This document shows, in pieces, positions 1 through 6,138 of a stretch of DNA of 6,602 bases. The stretch is from Deltaproteobacteria bacterium (GTDB taxonomy: Bacteria; Desulfobacterota_B; Binatia; UBA9968), in the NCBI GenBank assembly GCA_005879255.1, contig VBKY01000380.1, positions 1 to 6,602 of the forward strand, written 5' to 3'. The position numbers and the translations under genes were made by a program. Under the pieces are notes generated by a model that was given only the letters and a program-made list of their open reading frames with translations, was not told where the DNA came from and searched no databases. Numbering within the stretch: position 1 is the first letter of the stretch; the number at the start of each line of letters is the position of its first letter.

Positions 1-1
1 C

Positions 2-46
2 TACCTTAGGTCAATGAGTGAAGATATGGGATTAAAAAAACTCTAA
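2..46 (+). CDS. Possible C-terminal tail of a gene entering from the left (partial)
   Basis: Frame 2 is open from the first base to a TAA at 44-46 and reads YLRSMSEDMGLKKL. It has the look of an amphipathic protein C-terminus, but 14 codons is far too little to recognise a family. A 7-bp inverted repeat starts at the stop codon, which would fit the end of a transcript. An open frame this short can easily occur by chance, so this is a weak call that depends on sequence left of the window. Confidence 0.25.
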   Translation, partial: YLRSMSEDMGLKKL

Positions 47-75
47 TCTGAACAGCGAGGATGGCGCCTCAGATT
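45..75 (+). repeat. 7-bp inverted repeat after the left-edge stop codon
   Basis: AATCTGA (45-51) and TCAGATT (69-75) are perfect inverted copies separated by 17 nt. Placed directly at the stop of the putative left-edge gene, the hairpin could mark an mRNA 3' end. No T-tract follows, so it is not a convincing intrinsic terminator. The remaining stretch up to the next gene at 236 shows no clear promoter or RNA gene. Confidence 0.3.
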
Positions 76-235
76 GACATTCACAGACCAAGAATTCTTT
101 GCGTGTAAAAAAATAAGGCTAGGCCCCGATTGCCACACCGAGCCCCAATTGCATTCACTCGGACGGATGTAGTATTCGAAATAACCGTTAGGGCACAGAG
201 GGCTAGGGCTAAGGCCAAAGAAAACGGAGGGGACA

Positions 236-640
236 ATGGCACGAATTCGGCACATAGCGATCGGCACACGGGACCCGGAGGCGACGGCGCGGTTCTACAT
301 CGAGGGCCTCGGCTTGAAGCAAGTGGGTACGGTCAAGACTCCAACATCTGAGGGCTATTACCTGAGCGACGGTCACGTAAACCTCGCGATCCTGAAATTC
401 AAGTACGACGACCCCGCTACGACAGAGGGCGCGCCCAGGTACACTGGCTTGCACCACTTCGGTGTCGAAGTAGACGACATGGCGGAGGCACGGGCACGAA
501 TCGAGAAGGCGGGTGCTGTGCACCGCCCTTACCCGGGAACTGATGAGATGGCGAAGCGAGGCAACGTCGAGGTCAAGTTCACGGTGCCGGACGGCGTGAC
601 GGTTGACCTCTCCGAGCACGGCTGGCTCGGCACCAAGTAA
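236..640 (+). CDS. VOC-superfamily protein (glyoxalase/extradiol-dioxygenase fold), copy 1
   Basis: A 134-residue single-domain protein of the vicinal oxygen chelate superfamily, whose members are metal-dependent lyases, isomerases or dioxygenases, or metal-free binding proteins. Two beta-alpha-beta-beta-beta modules are visible: residues 4-53 (RHIAIGTRDPEATARFY, then SDGHVNLAIL) and about 72-127 (LHHFGVEVDD, then VPDGVTVDLSEHGW). Candidate metal ligands by position are His6, His74 and Asp124. The Asp sits where many members have Glu, so metal binding is plausible but unproven. The ATG follows GGAGGGG (226-232) with only 3 nt between. It is clearly paralogous to the VOC protein at 4790-5137 but carries longer loops at about residues 33-38, 55-66 and 100-110. 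The substrate cannot be inferred. It stands alone on the plus strand, with 274 nt before PPK2. Confidence 0.88.
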   Translation: MARIRHIAIGTRDPEATARFYIEGLGLKQVGTVKTPTSEGYYLSDGHVNLAILKFKYDDPATTEGAPRYTGLHHFGVEVDDMAEARARIEKAGAVHRPYPGTDEMAKRGNVEVKFTVPDGVTVDLSEHGWLGTK

Positions 641-914
641 TCAGCAACTCGCGCGGCCAGCTCCTACCACAATCACCCGCCCGAATGAGTCGGCGGCGAG
701 CAGATAACGCCCACCAACAATTCGCCTGAAGGCGAGGAATTTATACGATCCCCGAGAAGGACATCAGGGTCATCAGCTCGCAATTGTTTGACCTGTGAGC
801 CGGCGTCATCACTTCGCGCGTCATCGGCTTTTCGCCTAATCCCCGCGGGCTTTTGCTTACAATCGAAAATCGTTATTTTGGTGCACTGCGACATAGCCAC
901 GATGGGAGGCTCGC

Positions 915-1784
915 ATGAAAATCGATTCCGACGACTTCCGCGTCCGGGAGAGAAAAAAGCTTGATCTGAAAAAGTGGCCGACCGACGTGACGCCTTACTA
1001 CAAGTCGAAAAAGCACCTCAAGAACATGCTGCGCGAGCGGGTCGACGAAATGAGTGAGCTGCAAAATCTTCTCTACGCCTCAGACCGTTACGCGGTGCTA
1101 CTGATCTTTCAGGCGATGGACGCCGCGGGCAAGGACAGCGCCATCAAGCACGTGATGTCAGGCGTCAATCCGCAAGGCTGCCAAGTCTTTAGCTTCAAAC
1201 ATCCGAGTCTCGAGGAATTGGATCATGATTTTCTCTGGCGCTGTGCACGGGCCCTTGCGGAACGAGGGCGCATCGGTATTTTCAATTGTTCGTATTATGA
1301 AGAGGTTTTGATCGTTCGTGTTCACCCGGAGCTGCTCCGCGCGGAGAGACTTCCCGATGAAGCGCTCGACGAAAAGAACATCTGGCGCGACCGATACCAA
1401 TCGATCCACGACTTCGAAGCTCATCTGCATCGTAACGGGACGCAGATCGTCAAATTTTTTCTTCACGTCTCCAAGGAAGAGCAACGCGAGCGCTTCCTTC
1501 GGCGCCTAGAGGAGCCCGACAAGAATTGGAAATTCAATCGAACGGATGTCGAGGAAAGGAAATATTGGAAGGACTATATGAAGGCGTACGAGGCCTGCCT
1601 CAAAGCGACCAGCACTCGTGATTCACCCTGGTACGCCGTCCCGGCCGATGATAAACCGAATACATGGCTGATCATCTCACAGATCATCCTGGACACCCTC
1701 CGGGGATTGCAGATGGAATACCCGAGACTTGACGAAGAAAAGCGCAAAGAACTGCGCTTGCTACGTAAGATGCTCGAGAAGTAA
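915..1784 (+). CDS. ppk2: Polyphosphate kinase 2 family protein (class III-like polyP:nucleotide phosphotransferase)
   Basis: A 289-residue protein close to the usual length of single-domain PPK2 enzymes, which transfer phosphate between inorganic polyphosphate and AMP, ADP or GDP in the cytoplasm. The Walker A loop is MDAAGKDS at 68-75 (Lys73, Asp69), followed by [20 protein letters not shown] (79-98). The Walker B region is [20 protein letters not shown] (120-139). The lid module begins [20 protein letters not shown] (196-215), and [11 protein letters not shown] (237-247) precedes the C-terminal helices. The MSGVNPQG and FN.SYYE style resembles class III (AMP/ADP-using) members rather than PPK2 class I. 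Oddly, Cys125 replaces the usual Arg of the FNRS motif (codon TGT at 1287-1289), so activity may be altered. The start is supported by GGGAGG at 904-909, 5 nt before the ATG. It converges on the ABM gene with 6 nt between stops. No clear promoter was seen in 641-914. Confidence 0.93.
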   Translation: MKIDSDDFRVRERKKLDLKKWPTDVTPYYKSKKHLKNMLRERVDEMSELQNLLYASDRYAVLLIFQAMDAAGKDSAIKHVMSGVNPQGCQVFSFKHPSLEELDHDFLWRCARALAERGRIGIFNCSYYEEVLIVRVHPELLRAERLPDEALDEKNIWRDRYQSIHDFEAHLHRNGTQIVKFFLHVSKEEQRERFLRRLEEPDKNWKFNRTDVEERKYWKDYMKAYEACLKATSTRDSPWYAVPADDKPNTWLIISQIILDTLRGLQMEYPRLDEEKRKELRLLRKMLEK

Positions 1785-1790
1785 CCTTAT

Positions 1791-2081
1791 TTATTTGATC
1801 TCATACCGTTTCACGGTCGCACTTCCGCCCTGCAACCCGCGCGCGTGTTTCTGAATCTCGGCATGGGCATCACTTCCCCGATACTTATCGATGTTCGCCT
1901 GGCTATCCCATTCCGAGTACGAGATGAATTCGCCCGGCGCGTCGACACATTCCAAAAGTTTCTCCGACAGGCAACCGGGCTGTTTAATCATCAACGGCGC
2001 ACAGTGATTCTTCCACAGAGTGACCGCATCGTTAACCTGGTTGGGTTTTACCGTTACGTATATGAGTCTGACGATCGACAT
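1791..2081 (-). CDS. ABM-fold monooxygenase / YgiN-like small protein
   Basis: A 96-residue protein with the pattern of the antibiotic biosynthesis monooxygenase (ABM) family, a dimeric alpha-beta ferredoxin-like fold. A first beta strand (VRLIYVTVKPNQ, 4-15) is followed by a helix with Trp23. Next come QPGCLSEKLLE (34-44) and FISYSEWDS (52-60), then the helix NIDKYRGSDAHAEIQKHARG (63-82) with His73, and a last strand ATVKRYEIK (88-96). Members include cofactor-free quinol oxygenases, heme-degrading proteins and many of unknown role; nothing here selects a substrate. The start is strongly supported by AGAAGGAGG (minus strand, 2087-2095) ending 5 nt before the ATG. Its stop lies 6 nt from that of PPK2 on the other strand with no terminator between, so each transcript is likely to run antisense into the other gene. 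Confidence 0.85.
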   Translation of the reverse strand: MSIVRLIYVTVKPNQVNDAVTLWKNHCAPLMIKQPGCLSEKLLECVDAPGEFISYSEWDSQANIDKYRGSDAHAEIQKHARGLQGGSATVKRYEIK

Positions 2082-2268
2082 GAGAACCTCCTTCTAACGA
2101 CTGGAGAGTAGCACCGCCAATCCGAAACTGGAAGGTTTTAATTTTTCGAAGTGTCATTGAGCGTTAGATCGAGACCCAACTCTATTTGGCCTCCGATATG
2201 TCGGGAAAACCGCAAGGGGACAGCCAGACACAGCCCGATTTCCGGCTGGGATCTAGCAGATTTGGATA

Positions 2269-2284
2269 CGCCGATTCCTCGGCG
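2269..2284 (+). promoter_or_regulatory. Hairpin that competes with the downstream terminator
   Basis: CGCCGA (2269-2274), loop TTCC, TCGGCG (2279-2284) is a perfect 6-bp hairpin with a 4-nt loop. Its right arm is also part of the left arm of the terminator stem at 2277-2316, so the two structures exclude each other. This resembles an anti-terminator/terminator pair. The terminator stem is much longer and should dominate unless the first hairpin is stabilised, so a regulatory role is speculative. Confidence 0.35.
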
Positions 2285-2332
2285 TCATGCGATGTAAATC
2301 GATCATGACGCCGAGGGTTTATTCTTTTTTTT
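2277..2332 (+). terminator. Strong intrinsic terminator oriented for the plus strand
   Basis: CCTCGGCGTCATG (2277-2289) pairs perfectly over 13 bp with CATGACGCCGAGG (2304-2316). The stem can extend by CGAT/ATCG around a GTAA loop with a 2-nt bulge. GTTTATTC and then eight T's (2325-2332) follow, giving a typical rho-independent terminator for rightward transcription. Read leftward, the hairpin is preceded by the A-tract and followed by AATCGGCG with no U-tract, so it does not suit the minus-strand gene ending at 2344. The nearest plus-strand gene upstream is PPK2, about 490 nt away across the antisense of the ABM gene. Either the PPK2 mRNA has a long antisense 3' end or a small plus-strand RNA starts in 2100-2270. 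A weak TTGAGC-N18-TCTATT (2157-2186) is the only promoter-like pair seen there. Confidence 0.75.
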
Positions 2333-2343
2333 ATTAGCTTTTA

Positions 2344-3090
2344 TTAGCGCCGCGCTTGTTGTTGCTTTAGTGCGTTTTCGGTGGCGTCGGTCTTCCACAC
2401 ATTGGTCGTGACATCGACTTTTTTCGCTTTATGGCTGTTCTTATCGAGATCGATTTGAACCTCATAGGTGGAATCTTTCTTTACGATCTCGTATTCGACG
2501 TAGTCCGGCTTGTCATAGTTGACCGAGGTGATTTTCCAGCCCATCTTTTCCAGCTCGCGACGGTAAAAATCCTTATCTTCGCCTGTTTTCAGCGCCTGCT
2601 CGAGCTTCTCTTTCTCGTTTTTCGAAGACTTCATACGGTCTCGTTCGCTGAAACGTTGTGGATTGGCCGTGGTTCTCGTTGGATAGGCGACCTTTTTGCC
2701 GTTTTTCAACGCCTGTTTGGTTGCCTCGGTTTGCCATACGTTGGTTGTAACATCAACTTTGGTAGCTTTGTGGCTGTTCTTATCGAGGTCGATTTGAACT
2801 TCGAAGGTTTGGTCACCTTTCACGATTTCGTATTCTAGATAATCAGGCTTATCGTAATTGACCGATGTGATTTGCCAACCCATTTTTTCCAACTCACGGC
2901 GATAAAAATCTTTCCCCTCACCCGTTTTTAGCGCCTGTTCGAGTTTTTCCTTGTCATCTTTCGATGACTTCATCCGGTCTCTATCACTATACTTGCTGTT
3001 ATCATCCGCTCCGGCGCTCGGAACGGTCACTGGGACTGATACCAACATACCGCCTACAACAATACTCAATAGCACCCTTTCTAATCTCAT
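2344..3090 (-). CDS. Exported protein with two tandem PepSY-like domains
   Basis: A 248-residue secreted protein. Residues 1-28 form a Sec signal (Arg-rich start, hydrophobic LLSIVVGGMLVSVPVTV, cleavage likely after AGA-28). The mature part is almost wholly two repeats, 35-128 and 148-241, aligned without gaps at an offset of 113 residues and identical at about 80 of 94 positions by my count. Each repeat starts S(D/E)RDRMKSSK, has the helix FYRRELEKMGW, then strands ITSVNYDKPDY, YEIVK and VQIDLDKNSHKA, and ends KVDVTTNVW. The pattern is like PepSY/PepSY_2 small periplasmic domains, which often bind or inhibit partners, but the family call is tentative. The ATG has AAGGAGG (3098-3104, minus) 7 nt away. 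It ends with tandem stops TAA TAA and lies 65 nt downstream of the DUF1328 gene on the same strand, so cotranscription is possible. High Lys, Asp and Glu content suggests a soluble charged protein. Confidence 0.8.
   Translation of the reverse strand: MRLERVLLSIVVGGMLVSVPVTVPSAGADDNSKYSDRDRMKSSKDDKEKLEQALKTGEGKDFYRRELEKMGWQITSVNYDKPDYLEYEIVKGDQTFEVQIDLDKNSHKATKVDVTTNVWQTEATKQALKNGKKVAYPTRTTANPQRFSERDRMKSSKNEKEKLEQALKTGEDKDFYRRELEKMGWKITSVNYDKPDYVEYEIVKKDSTYEVQIDLDKNSHKAKKVDVTTNVWKTDATENALKQQQARR
2368..2649 (-). repeat. Second copy of the intragenic 94-codon repeat
   Basis: Encodes residues 148-241 of the PepSY-like protein. It matches the copy at 2707-2988 in the same frame without gaps, 339 bp apart. 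The DNA differs at many third codon positions (for example within the FYRRELEKMGW block) while the protein is nearly the same, so this is an older duplication kept by selection. Confidence 0.9.
2707..2988 (-). repeat. First copy of the intragenic 94-codon repeat
   Basis: Encodes residues 35-128 of the PepSY-like protein and pairs with the copy at 2368-2649. The two copies are joined by a short linker (residues 129-147, GKKVAYPTRTTANPQRF) that has no counterpart in the repeat itself. Confidence 0.9.
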
Positions 3091-3155
3091 GGCTCCGCCT
3101 CCTTAAATAATGACTACTTACTGTTAGTTCCTGGTTAAGCTTCAGACGAAATCCA

Positions 3156-3320
3156 CTAATTCATTCGCCCACGACCCATGAACAGACTGGCGATAAACAG
3201 TACGATGAAGATTACGAATAAAGCCCACGCGATCTGAGTCGCAGCGCCAGCAATGCCGGTGAACCCGAGAACAGCCGCGATAAGACCTACAACGAGAAAC
3301 GTTATCGACCAACTCAGCAT
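3156..3320 (-). CDS. DUF1328 / YtjA-family small membrane protein
   Basis: A 54-residue protein with two hydrophobic helices, about 4-26 ([20 protein letters not shown]) and 30-48 ([20 protein letters not shown]), with the short loop AGAAT between and a basic tail GRGRMN. Length, the ML.W start, the GFTGIAG turn and the LFM.GR ending match the DUF1328/YtjA family of inner-membrane proteins, common in proteobacteria and of unknown function. The frame stays open upstream to a GTG at 3677. I chose the ATG at 3320 because AAGGAGG sits 9 nt before it and the family starts there; the upstream extension is Arg-rich and unlike any membrane protein. It precedes the PepSY-like gene on the same strand, and such small proteins are often grouped with envelope-stress genes. 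Confidence 0.9.
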   Translation of the reverse strand: MLSWSITFLVVGLIAAVLGFTGIAGAATQIAWALFVIFIVLFIASLFMGRGRMN

Positions 3321-3475
3321 GATCCGTGTCCTCCTTTCCGCACAGTCACTGCGCCAACAGTCCAGAGGAGCAACTGCTATGCCATGTATCGCTCCGAAAA
3401 AGCATCCTCCGAAATTACGGCTATTTAACTCTCCTGGATGGTACACCCACACCATTAACCGATGTCTAATCAAAT

Positions 3476-3497
3476 TGTCGTTCGGTGTTTTACGACA
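3476..3497. promoter_or_regulatory. 22-bp inverted repeat, possible operator
   Basis: TGTCGT (3476-3481) and ACGACA (3492-3497) are perfect inverted half-sites separated by 10 nt, a size typical of dimeric regulator sites. It lies about midway between the two divergent genes, roughly 155 nt from the DUF1328 start and 190 nt from the AbrB-family start. No regulator gene is in the window, and a 6-bp arm can arise by chance. Confidence 0.3.
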
Positions 3498-3620
3498 GGA
3501 AATTAGGACCAGCGTGCGCAAAATTCCGTACAGGTCGATCCGCGAAAGCAATGTGGTGATCATCACGGGTAGAATTTTTTGCCGGCTGTCGTATTCGCGC
3601 CAGCCAGCCGCTATAAGAAG

Positions 3621-3648
3621 GGAACTCTTGGTTGGTCGGTCGGTCCGA
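3621..3648 (+). promoter_or_regulatory. ECF/sigma-E-like promoter for the AbrB-family gene
   Basis: GGAACTC (3621-3627), a 16-nt spacer, then TCCGA (3644-3648). The known sigma-E consensus of E. coli is GGAACTT, about 16 nt, then TCTGA, so this matches 6 of 7 and 4 of 5 bases with the expected spacing. It would start transcription near 3653-3656 and give a leader of about 30 nt before the ATG at 3687. If real, the membrane protein downstream would belong to an envelope-stress or other ECF regulon. No sigma factor gene is present in the window. Confidence 0.5.
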
Positions 3649-3686
3649 TTCCGTGAGCTAACGCCATCAGGAAACAATCATCGTCG

Positions 3687-4787
3687 ATGAACGAATTTAC
3701 CAAGCTCGGGGAGCGGGTGCCCGGCATGTTAAAGGCACTGGTTCTTGGTATCCCGGCGAGCTACTTATTTCACCGTCTGCACGCGCCGATTCCTTGGATG
3801 ATTGGCCCGATGGTGGCGGTCGCCACGCTTAATTTATTGGGCGTGCAAATGCACTCGCCGCCTTATGCTCGGCAAATTGGTCAGGTGATCTTGGGTTCGG
3901 CGGTGTCGCTCTATTTCACGCCGACCGTGGTGAGAGCATTAGCCGCCAGCTTGCCCGCAATTGTGGCGGCGACCGTCGCGGTCTTCTTAGTCGCTGGACT
4001 CGGCGCGCTCATCTTGAGCCGAGCCTCAGGAGTGGACGGCAAGTCCACTTTCTTCGCTTCGGTGCCAGGTGGTGCTATGGCGATGGCCGTATTGGCCGAT
4101 CGTTACGGCGCTCAGATCGCACCCGTCGCGGTTGCGCATAGCCTGCGCGTGTCCGTTGTCGTTATTCTGATCCCTTTCGCCCTGACCTATGGTGGCTTTC
4201 CGCTGGAGGCATCCGCGTACCGGCCGAGCGTGCCGCTCGATTATTCGTTACTGGCCCCGTGGCTGGCCGTCGGCTGTGTACTGGGCGAGGTCTCGGAGCG
4301 CTTCCGGTTCAACAACGGCTATCTGCTAATGCCGATTTTTTTCGGCGCGGCGCTCACAGTGAGCGGCGTTCAGCTTTCTGCCGTACCGCGCTGGATGACG
4401 GAATTCGCTCAACTGATGTTTGGCCTGGTGTTAGGAGCCCGTTACGAGCGCGCCTTCTTCGCCCGTTACAAGCTATTTATCCCGTTCGCACTGCTGAACT
4501 CTTTTTTTATTCTGATCGCTTCGGTCGCGGCCGGCGCGCTTCTCGCGTGGTTCTTTGACCTGCCTATCGCCACGATGATCATCGCCACGTCGCCCGGCGG
4601 ATTGGCCGAAATGACCATCACCGCGCAAGCCCTGCAGATTAGCGTGCCGCTGGTCGTCGCCTTCCATTTGTTCCGCGTCGTCGTCGTCAACATCGGCACG
4701 CAATATATTTACTCGTTCGGCGCGGCATTGCTGGACAGACGTCCGAGCCGCGTAAAGAAGCAGGCGCGCGGGCCGCACGCTACCTAA
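3687..4787 (+). CDS. AbrB-family (duplicated AbrB domain) integral membrane protein
   Basis: A 366-residue, strongly hydrophobic protein of the Gram-negative AbrB duplication family (also labelled putative ammonia monooxygenase/AbrB), a probable inner-membrane transporter with about ten membrane segments. The family's inverted or duplicated halves are visible. Half 1 has APIPWMIGPMVA (34-45), FFASVPGGAMAMAVLADRYG (122-141) and HSLRVSVVVILIPF (151-164). Half 2 has NGYLLMPIFFGAALTVSG (210-227), ATSPGGLAEMTITAQAL (300-316) and AFHLFRVVVVNIG (325-337). The paired PGG motifs at 127-129 and 303-305 are the clearest sign. Despite the name it is not the DNA-binding regulator AbrB, and the substrate is unknown. 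The ATG at 3687 has only AGGAAA 12 nt upstream; Met14 (3726) is an alternative start. It ends 2 nt from the convergent VOC gene. A sigma-E-like promoter lies just upstream. Confidence 0.9.
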   Translation: MNEFTKLGERVPGMLKALVLGIPASYLFHRLHAPIPWMIGPMVAVATLNLLGVQMHSPPYARQIGQVILGSAVSLYFTPTVVRALAASLPAIVAATVAVFLVAGLGALILSRASGVDGKSTFFASVPGGAMAMAVLADRYGAQIAPVAVAHSLRVSVVVILIPFALTYGGFPLEASAYRPSVPLDYSLLAPWLAVGCVLGEVSERFRFNNGYLLMPIFFGAALTVSGVQLSAVPRWMTEFAQLMFGLVLGARYERAFFARYKLFIPFALLNSFFILIASVAAGALLAWFFDLPIATMIIATSPGGLAEMTITAQALQISVPLVVAFHLFRVVVVNIGTQYIYSFGAALLDRRPSRVKKQARGPHAT

Positions 4788-4789
4788 CC

Positions 4790-5137
4790 TCACACCGGCC
4801 AGCCATGCTGCGACAGGTCGATCAGGTTGCCGTCGGGGTCGGCGACGCGGTATTCCGCCTCGCGGTTCGGCGGCCGCTTTTGTATTTCCTTCGCCGCGCC
4901 CAATTCCTTACATATCGTTTTTAAAGCCTCGACATCGTCGACTTCGATGCCGAAATGATAGAGTCCCTCTTTGTAATGCGGCCGCTTCTCGATAATGGCG
5001 AGATTGATGTAGCCGTCGGTTAGATAAATCGCCGGACCTACACCGTCGATCACCTTCATGCCGAAAGCTTCCGTGTAAAATTTGACCAGACGCTCGCGAT
5101 TTTCCGAAACGATCGCCAAATGGCGGATACGTGCCAT
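4790..5137 (-). CDS. VOC-superfamily protein, copy 2, in operon with a binding protein
   Basis: A 115-residue vicinal oxygen chelate protein. Module 1 covers about 4-50 (RHLAIVSENRERLVKFY, YLTDGYINLAII) and module 2 about 59-112 (LYHFGIEVDD, ADPDGNLIDLSQHGW). Possible metal ligands are His6, His61 and Asp107, the same set as in the paralogue at 236-640. An in-frame GTG at 5155 would add six residues. I prefer the ATG at 5137 because AAAGGAGA (5145-5152) ends 7 nt before it and the paralogue begins with the same MARIRH. It follows the substrate-binding protein by 21 nt on the same strand, so they are very likely cotranscribed. It could modify the compound that the binding protein captures, but this is guesswork. 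It lacks the longer loops of copy 1. Confidence 0.88.
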   Translation of the reverse strand: MARIRHLAIVSENRERLVKFYTEAFGMKVIDGVGPAIYLTDGYINLAIIEKRPHYKEGLYHFGIEVDDVEALKTICKELGAAKEIQKRPPNREAEYRVADPDGNLIDLSQHGWPV

Positions 5138-5158
5138 AGCAAAGTCTCCTTTCACGAT

Positions 5159-6130
5159 TTACTTGTACAACCGATCAATGAAACCTTCATCCCTTAAACG
5201 TTGAATCGAACCGAAATAAAGATATTTCTTGATATCGAGGCCCGCGAGCTTGGGGGCGATACGATAGGTGATCTCAAGGGTGTTTTGAATGGCCTTATCG
5301 TTGGGGATCGGCACCCGGTCGAGCCCGTTGGCGTAGCCCTCATAGGCACTCTCGATGGTCTTCATGTCTGCCGTCCTCATGTACTTGCGCAGCGCTCCAA
5401 TCGTCTTCGGCCTGTCCTTCATAATGGCGGCAATGGCGGCGACGTACGACCGCACGACACGGTAGATCAGCGTGGGATTATCCTCGGCGTATTTGCGTGT
5501 AGTCCATAGCGCATCGATGATCAGCGGGATGGGCTCGACTTCGATGATATTGAGACCCTTTTCCTGGGCTGTTGGCACCATCCCCTTGGAGATGGGGGCC
5601 GCCTGAACCCTTCCTCCCGAAAGCGCCGCCAAGCGCGACATAGTGCCGCCGACGGCGATATAGATTACGTCCTTGTCCGGGTCCAAGCCGCTGTTCTTGA
5701 CTACCATGCGCGCGATCTCGCCGGCTCGCCCGCCGATTTGGGAGATGCCGACGATCTTGCCCTTGAGATCTTGAATTCGCCTGATCTCTTTGGCAACCGC
5801 AAAAACATAAGGCAAAATATTTTTTGCCGACGCAAGCAAAACGATGTCTGCTCCACCGCCCACTGCGGCAAGAGCCGAAACGGCGTCCCCTGCCATGAAC
5901 TGGGTATGACCCGAGAGCAGGCTTTGGATCGACAATCGGCCACCTTCCATGTAGATAAGCTTTGCGTCGACGCCGTTCTCCTTGAAAAAGCCGCCTTCCC
6001 GCGCCAGCCACAAGCTCGCCGACTCCCCGGTCAAACCGGGATAAGAGATCGCGATCTCCTGGGCACCGAGCTGCCGGTACCAGAAGCAGATAACGACAAC
6101 CGCGAACCAGAGGCACAGCCGCTTTTTCAT
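5159..6130 (-). CDS. NMT1/SsuA-like periplasmic substrate-binding protein of an ABC transporter
   Basis: A 323-residue exported binding protein of the nitrate/sulfonate/taurine/thiamine-precursor type. A Sec signal spans residues 1-23 (KKR, hydrophobic LCLWFAVVVICFW, cleavage after LGA). The mature protein opens with IAISYPG and ASLWLAREGGFFKENGVDAK. The ligand-cleft motif GGRLSIQSLLSGHTQFM follows, then DLKGKIVGISQIGGRAGEIA, AVGGTMSRLAALSGGRVQAA and a C-terminal helix ending RLRDEGFIDRLYK. Such proteins deliver small anions or heterocyclic compounds to a permease/ATPase pair, but neither partner is in the window, so the ligand is unknown. A GTG at 6142 would add four residues. The ATG at 6130 is preferred because AAAGAGGAGT (6141-6150) sits 10 nt upstream of it and would touch the GTG. 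The stop of the upstream small ORF (6139-6141) lies within this ribosome site, suggesting translational coupling. Confidence 0.9.
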   Translation of the reverse strand: MKKRLCLWFAVVVICFWYRQLGAQEIAISYPGLTGESASLWLAREGGFFKENGVDAKLIYMEGGRLSIQSLLSGHTQFMAGDAVSALAAVGGGADIVLLASAKNILPYVFAVAKEIRRIQDLKGKIVGISQIGGRAGEIARMVVKNSGLDPDKDVIYIAVGGTMSRLAALSGGRVQAAPISKGMVPTAQEKGLNIIEVEPIPLIIDALWTTRKYAEDNPTLIYRVVRSYVAAIAAIMKDRPKTIGALRKYMRTADMKTIESAYEGYANGLDRVPIPNDKAIQNTLEITYRIAPKLAGLDIKKYLYFGSIQRLRDEGFIDRLYK

Positions 6131-6138
6131 GACAGCGG

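Larger units (their letters stand above)
3321..3686. other. 366-nt divergent intergenic region
   Basis: The region lies between the starts of the DUF1328 gene (minus) and the AbrB-family gene (plus), so it must hold at least two promoters. I see an ECF/sigma-E-like promoter for the plus strand (3621-3648), a 22-bp inverted repeat (3476-3497), and four tandem GGTY tetramers at 3630-3645 inside the promoter spacer. No convincing promoter was found for the minus strand. Open frames here on both strands lack ribosome sites and recognisable content, so I see no gene. Confidence 0.6.

Noticed and set aside
74..109. TTGACA at 74-79 as a -35 box for the first VOC gene
   Set aside because: No acceptable -10 hexamer occurs at 16-18 nt; the nearest AT-rich sequence is too far away.
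2344..2988. The 339-bp periodicity as a CRISPR or non-coding tandem array
   Set aside because: Both copies are coding in one frame, only two exist, and they differ mostly at silent positions.
3156..3677. A 173-residue version of the DUF1328 frame starting at a GTG far upstream
   Set aside because: The extra N-terminal part is Arg-rich with no family resemblance, while the ATG at 3320 has an AAGGAGG site and gives the normal 54-residue length.
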